Part shown: piece after piece, positions 63,541-64,000 of the stretch | Position numbering within the stretch: the stretch's first letter is position 1 | Layout of the letters: each line of letters opens with the position of its first letter | From: an uncultured Tenacibaculum sp. | Lineage (GTDB): Bacteria; Bacteroidota; Bacteroidia; Flavobacteriales; Flavobacteriaceae | Direction: 5' to 3' | NCBI GenBank assembly: GCA_947496185.1 | Contig: CANMCD010000006.1 | Coordinates: forward strand, 1 to 64,000 | Length of the DNA: 64,000 nucleotides | Position numbers and translations under genes: made by a program | Notes under the pieces: model-generated | The model's input: only the letters and a program-made list of their open reading frames with translations | The model's database searches: none | Told to the model about the DNA's origin: nothing

Positions 63541-64000
63541 TTATATTTTTTTAATCTTTATTTCGTAGGGCTCATCCGAAAGCATTTGAATACTTAATGT
63601 TTGCCTATTGGTGTGTGTTTCTTGTTGTAAACTATAGGACTGAACAACTGCGGATTTTATACCAAAAACAAGTAAAAAATCGCTATCGACAATAATTGTC
63701 TTGTCTACGCTCAACATTTCGTAAAGCGTTTTAAGTTGGTTTTTCGGATACTTAAAACGGTCTTGATAATTGGCACTTTCGGAGGGTTGGGTAATTCCTA
63801 CGGCTGCCGTTATACTATAATCGCCTTTACTTACAAACTCTTTAACAGTGCCGCCTCTGCCTTGTAGCGGGGTAGTTACAATGTTTTTTTCTTGGCTAAT
63901 TGTCAAAACGCATTCTTCAAGGATCATTTCTTTAGTTCCGTATTTTAGTCCTAACGTGGCTATTCGAGGCGCACCTGACAGTTCCTCTTTATTCGTATCC
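63541..64000 (-). CDS. DUF6046-like phage protein (5' end outside window)
   Basis: The frame is open to the window end: above the internal ATG at 63927 it still reads APRIATLGLKYGTKEMILEE, so the start lies beyond 64000. The visible ~152 residues include TTPLQGRGGTVKEFVSKGDYS and FKYPKNQLKTLYEMLSVDKT, as in DUF6046 proteins that precede gpD in Bacteroidota contractile-tail phages. Probably a baseplate or tube-initiator component. Abuts gpD. Confidence 0.7.
   Translation of the reverse strand, partial: DTNKEELSGAPRIATLGLKYGTKEMILEECVLTISQEKNIVTTPLQGRGGTVKEFVSKGDYSITAAVGITQPSESANYQDRFKYPKNQLKTLYEMLSVDKTIIVDSDFLLVFGIKSAVVQSYSLQQETHTNRQTLSIQMLSDEPYEIKIKKI

Larger units (their letters stand above)
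55470..64000. mobile_element. Right end of a contractile-tail, probably Mu-like, prophage
   Basis: From the window end to about 55570 the minus strand carries only phage baseplate, tail and terminal-cassette genes. They are tightly packed with ATGA-type overlaps and base composition slightly unlike the host. The terminal repeats and a closing terminator are next to the broken AraC gene. The left end, capsid, packaging and transposase or integrase genes are not in view. Mu-like transposition is inferred from tail type, end repeats and terminal cassette position. Confidence 0.75.

Noticed and set aside
55583-64000. Tail genes as an R-type tailocin or extracellular contraction system
   Set aside because: Only tail genes are in view, so it stays possible. 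But the terminal cassette, end repeats and disrupted host gene fit an integrated phage better, and no AAA ATPase or toxin typical of contractile injection systems is present here.
1-64000. tRNA or rRNA genes
   Set aside because: No cloverleaf with a GTTCRA-type T arm and no rRNA stretch was noticed in the intergenic regions on reading; a tRNA search program would settle this.

Overview
The window looks like the chromosome of a marine member of the Flavobacteriaceae (Bacteroidota; Tenacibaculum-like is a guess). The DNA is AT-rich. Promoter -7 boxes fit TAnnTTTG, and starts lack Shine-Dalgarno sites and sit behind A-rich leaders. Marker families are SusC/SusD, a type IX secretion sorting domain, DUF3078, DUF2480, a DUF4377-like protein and TonB receptors with carboxypeptidase-regulatory-like N-termini.

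Layout. 1-2.1 kb: 3' end of a secreted leucine-rich-repeat protein. 2.2-6.0 kb: molybdenum cofactor operon moaA-moeA-moaC-mobA, on the minus strand. 6-14 kb: membrane MutS-like ATPase, uvrC, a patatin/Omp85 protein and a PhoR/PhoB-like pair. 14.4-21.4 kb: small accessory genes. They include a lipoprotein/membrane-protein cassette, an ECF sigma factor that seems to lack an AUG/GUG/UUG start, its barrel-tailed partner, a LuxE-like acyl-protein synthetase and a GNAT enzyme. 21.4-26.5 kb: SusD plus a 5'-truncated SusC and a gutted S9 peptidase, so this is a deletion scar. 26.6-32.8 kb: purF-like and pfkB-like genes, sufE, a MIP18 gene, DUF2480 and two tandem DUF3078 genes. 33-36.8 kb: a 62-residue Asp/Gly-rich peptide, a TPR histidine kinase, a response regulator and a 1-kb non-coding block. 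That block holds two look-alike promoter/terminator units and a duplicated structured element. 36.9-47 kb: TonB receptor, pgi, M23 peptidase, DUF3108, and a tryptophan/tyrosine catabolic trio (TDO, HPPD, homogentisate dioxygenase). 47.3-55.5 kb: a siderophore-uptake locus (TonB receptor, two small membrane proteins, two PepSY proteins, methyltransferase, flavodoxin), ending in a broken AraC regulator.

55.5-64 kb: right end of a contractile-tail prophage on the minus strand. Order from the window end inwards is DUF6046-like, gpD, gpV, a coiled-coil membrane protein, gp25/W, LysM (gpX), baseplate J, gpI-like and two tail-fibre proteins. A terminal cassette follows: a 42-residue protein, an ABC ATPase joined to a Mom-like GNAT domain through an A10 frameshift site, and a formyltransferase-fold protein. 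The end carries two direct copies of an 18-bp sequence with a 22-bp period. This resembles the R1/R2 transposase sites of phage Mu and lies exactly where the AraC gene is broken.

Most notable: (1) the terminal cassette, a candidate DNA-hypermodification or anti-restriction module in the position mom has in Mu; (2) the kinase/regulator locus beside two putative small-RNA genes, each preceded by CGGAAA direct repeats 22 bp apart; (3) one 19-bp operator in identical geometry at two siderophore promoters. All functional statements come from reading motifs by eye; no search was run.
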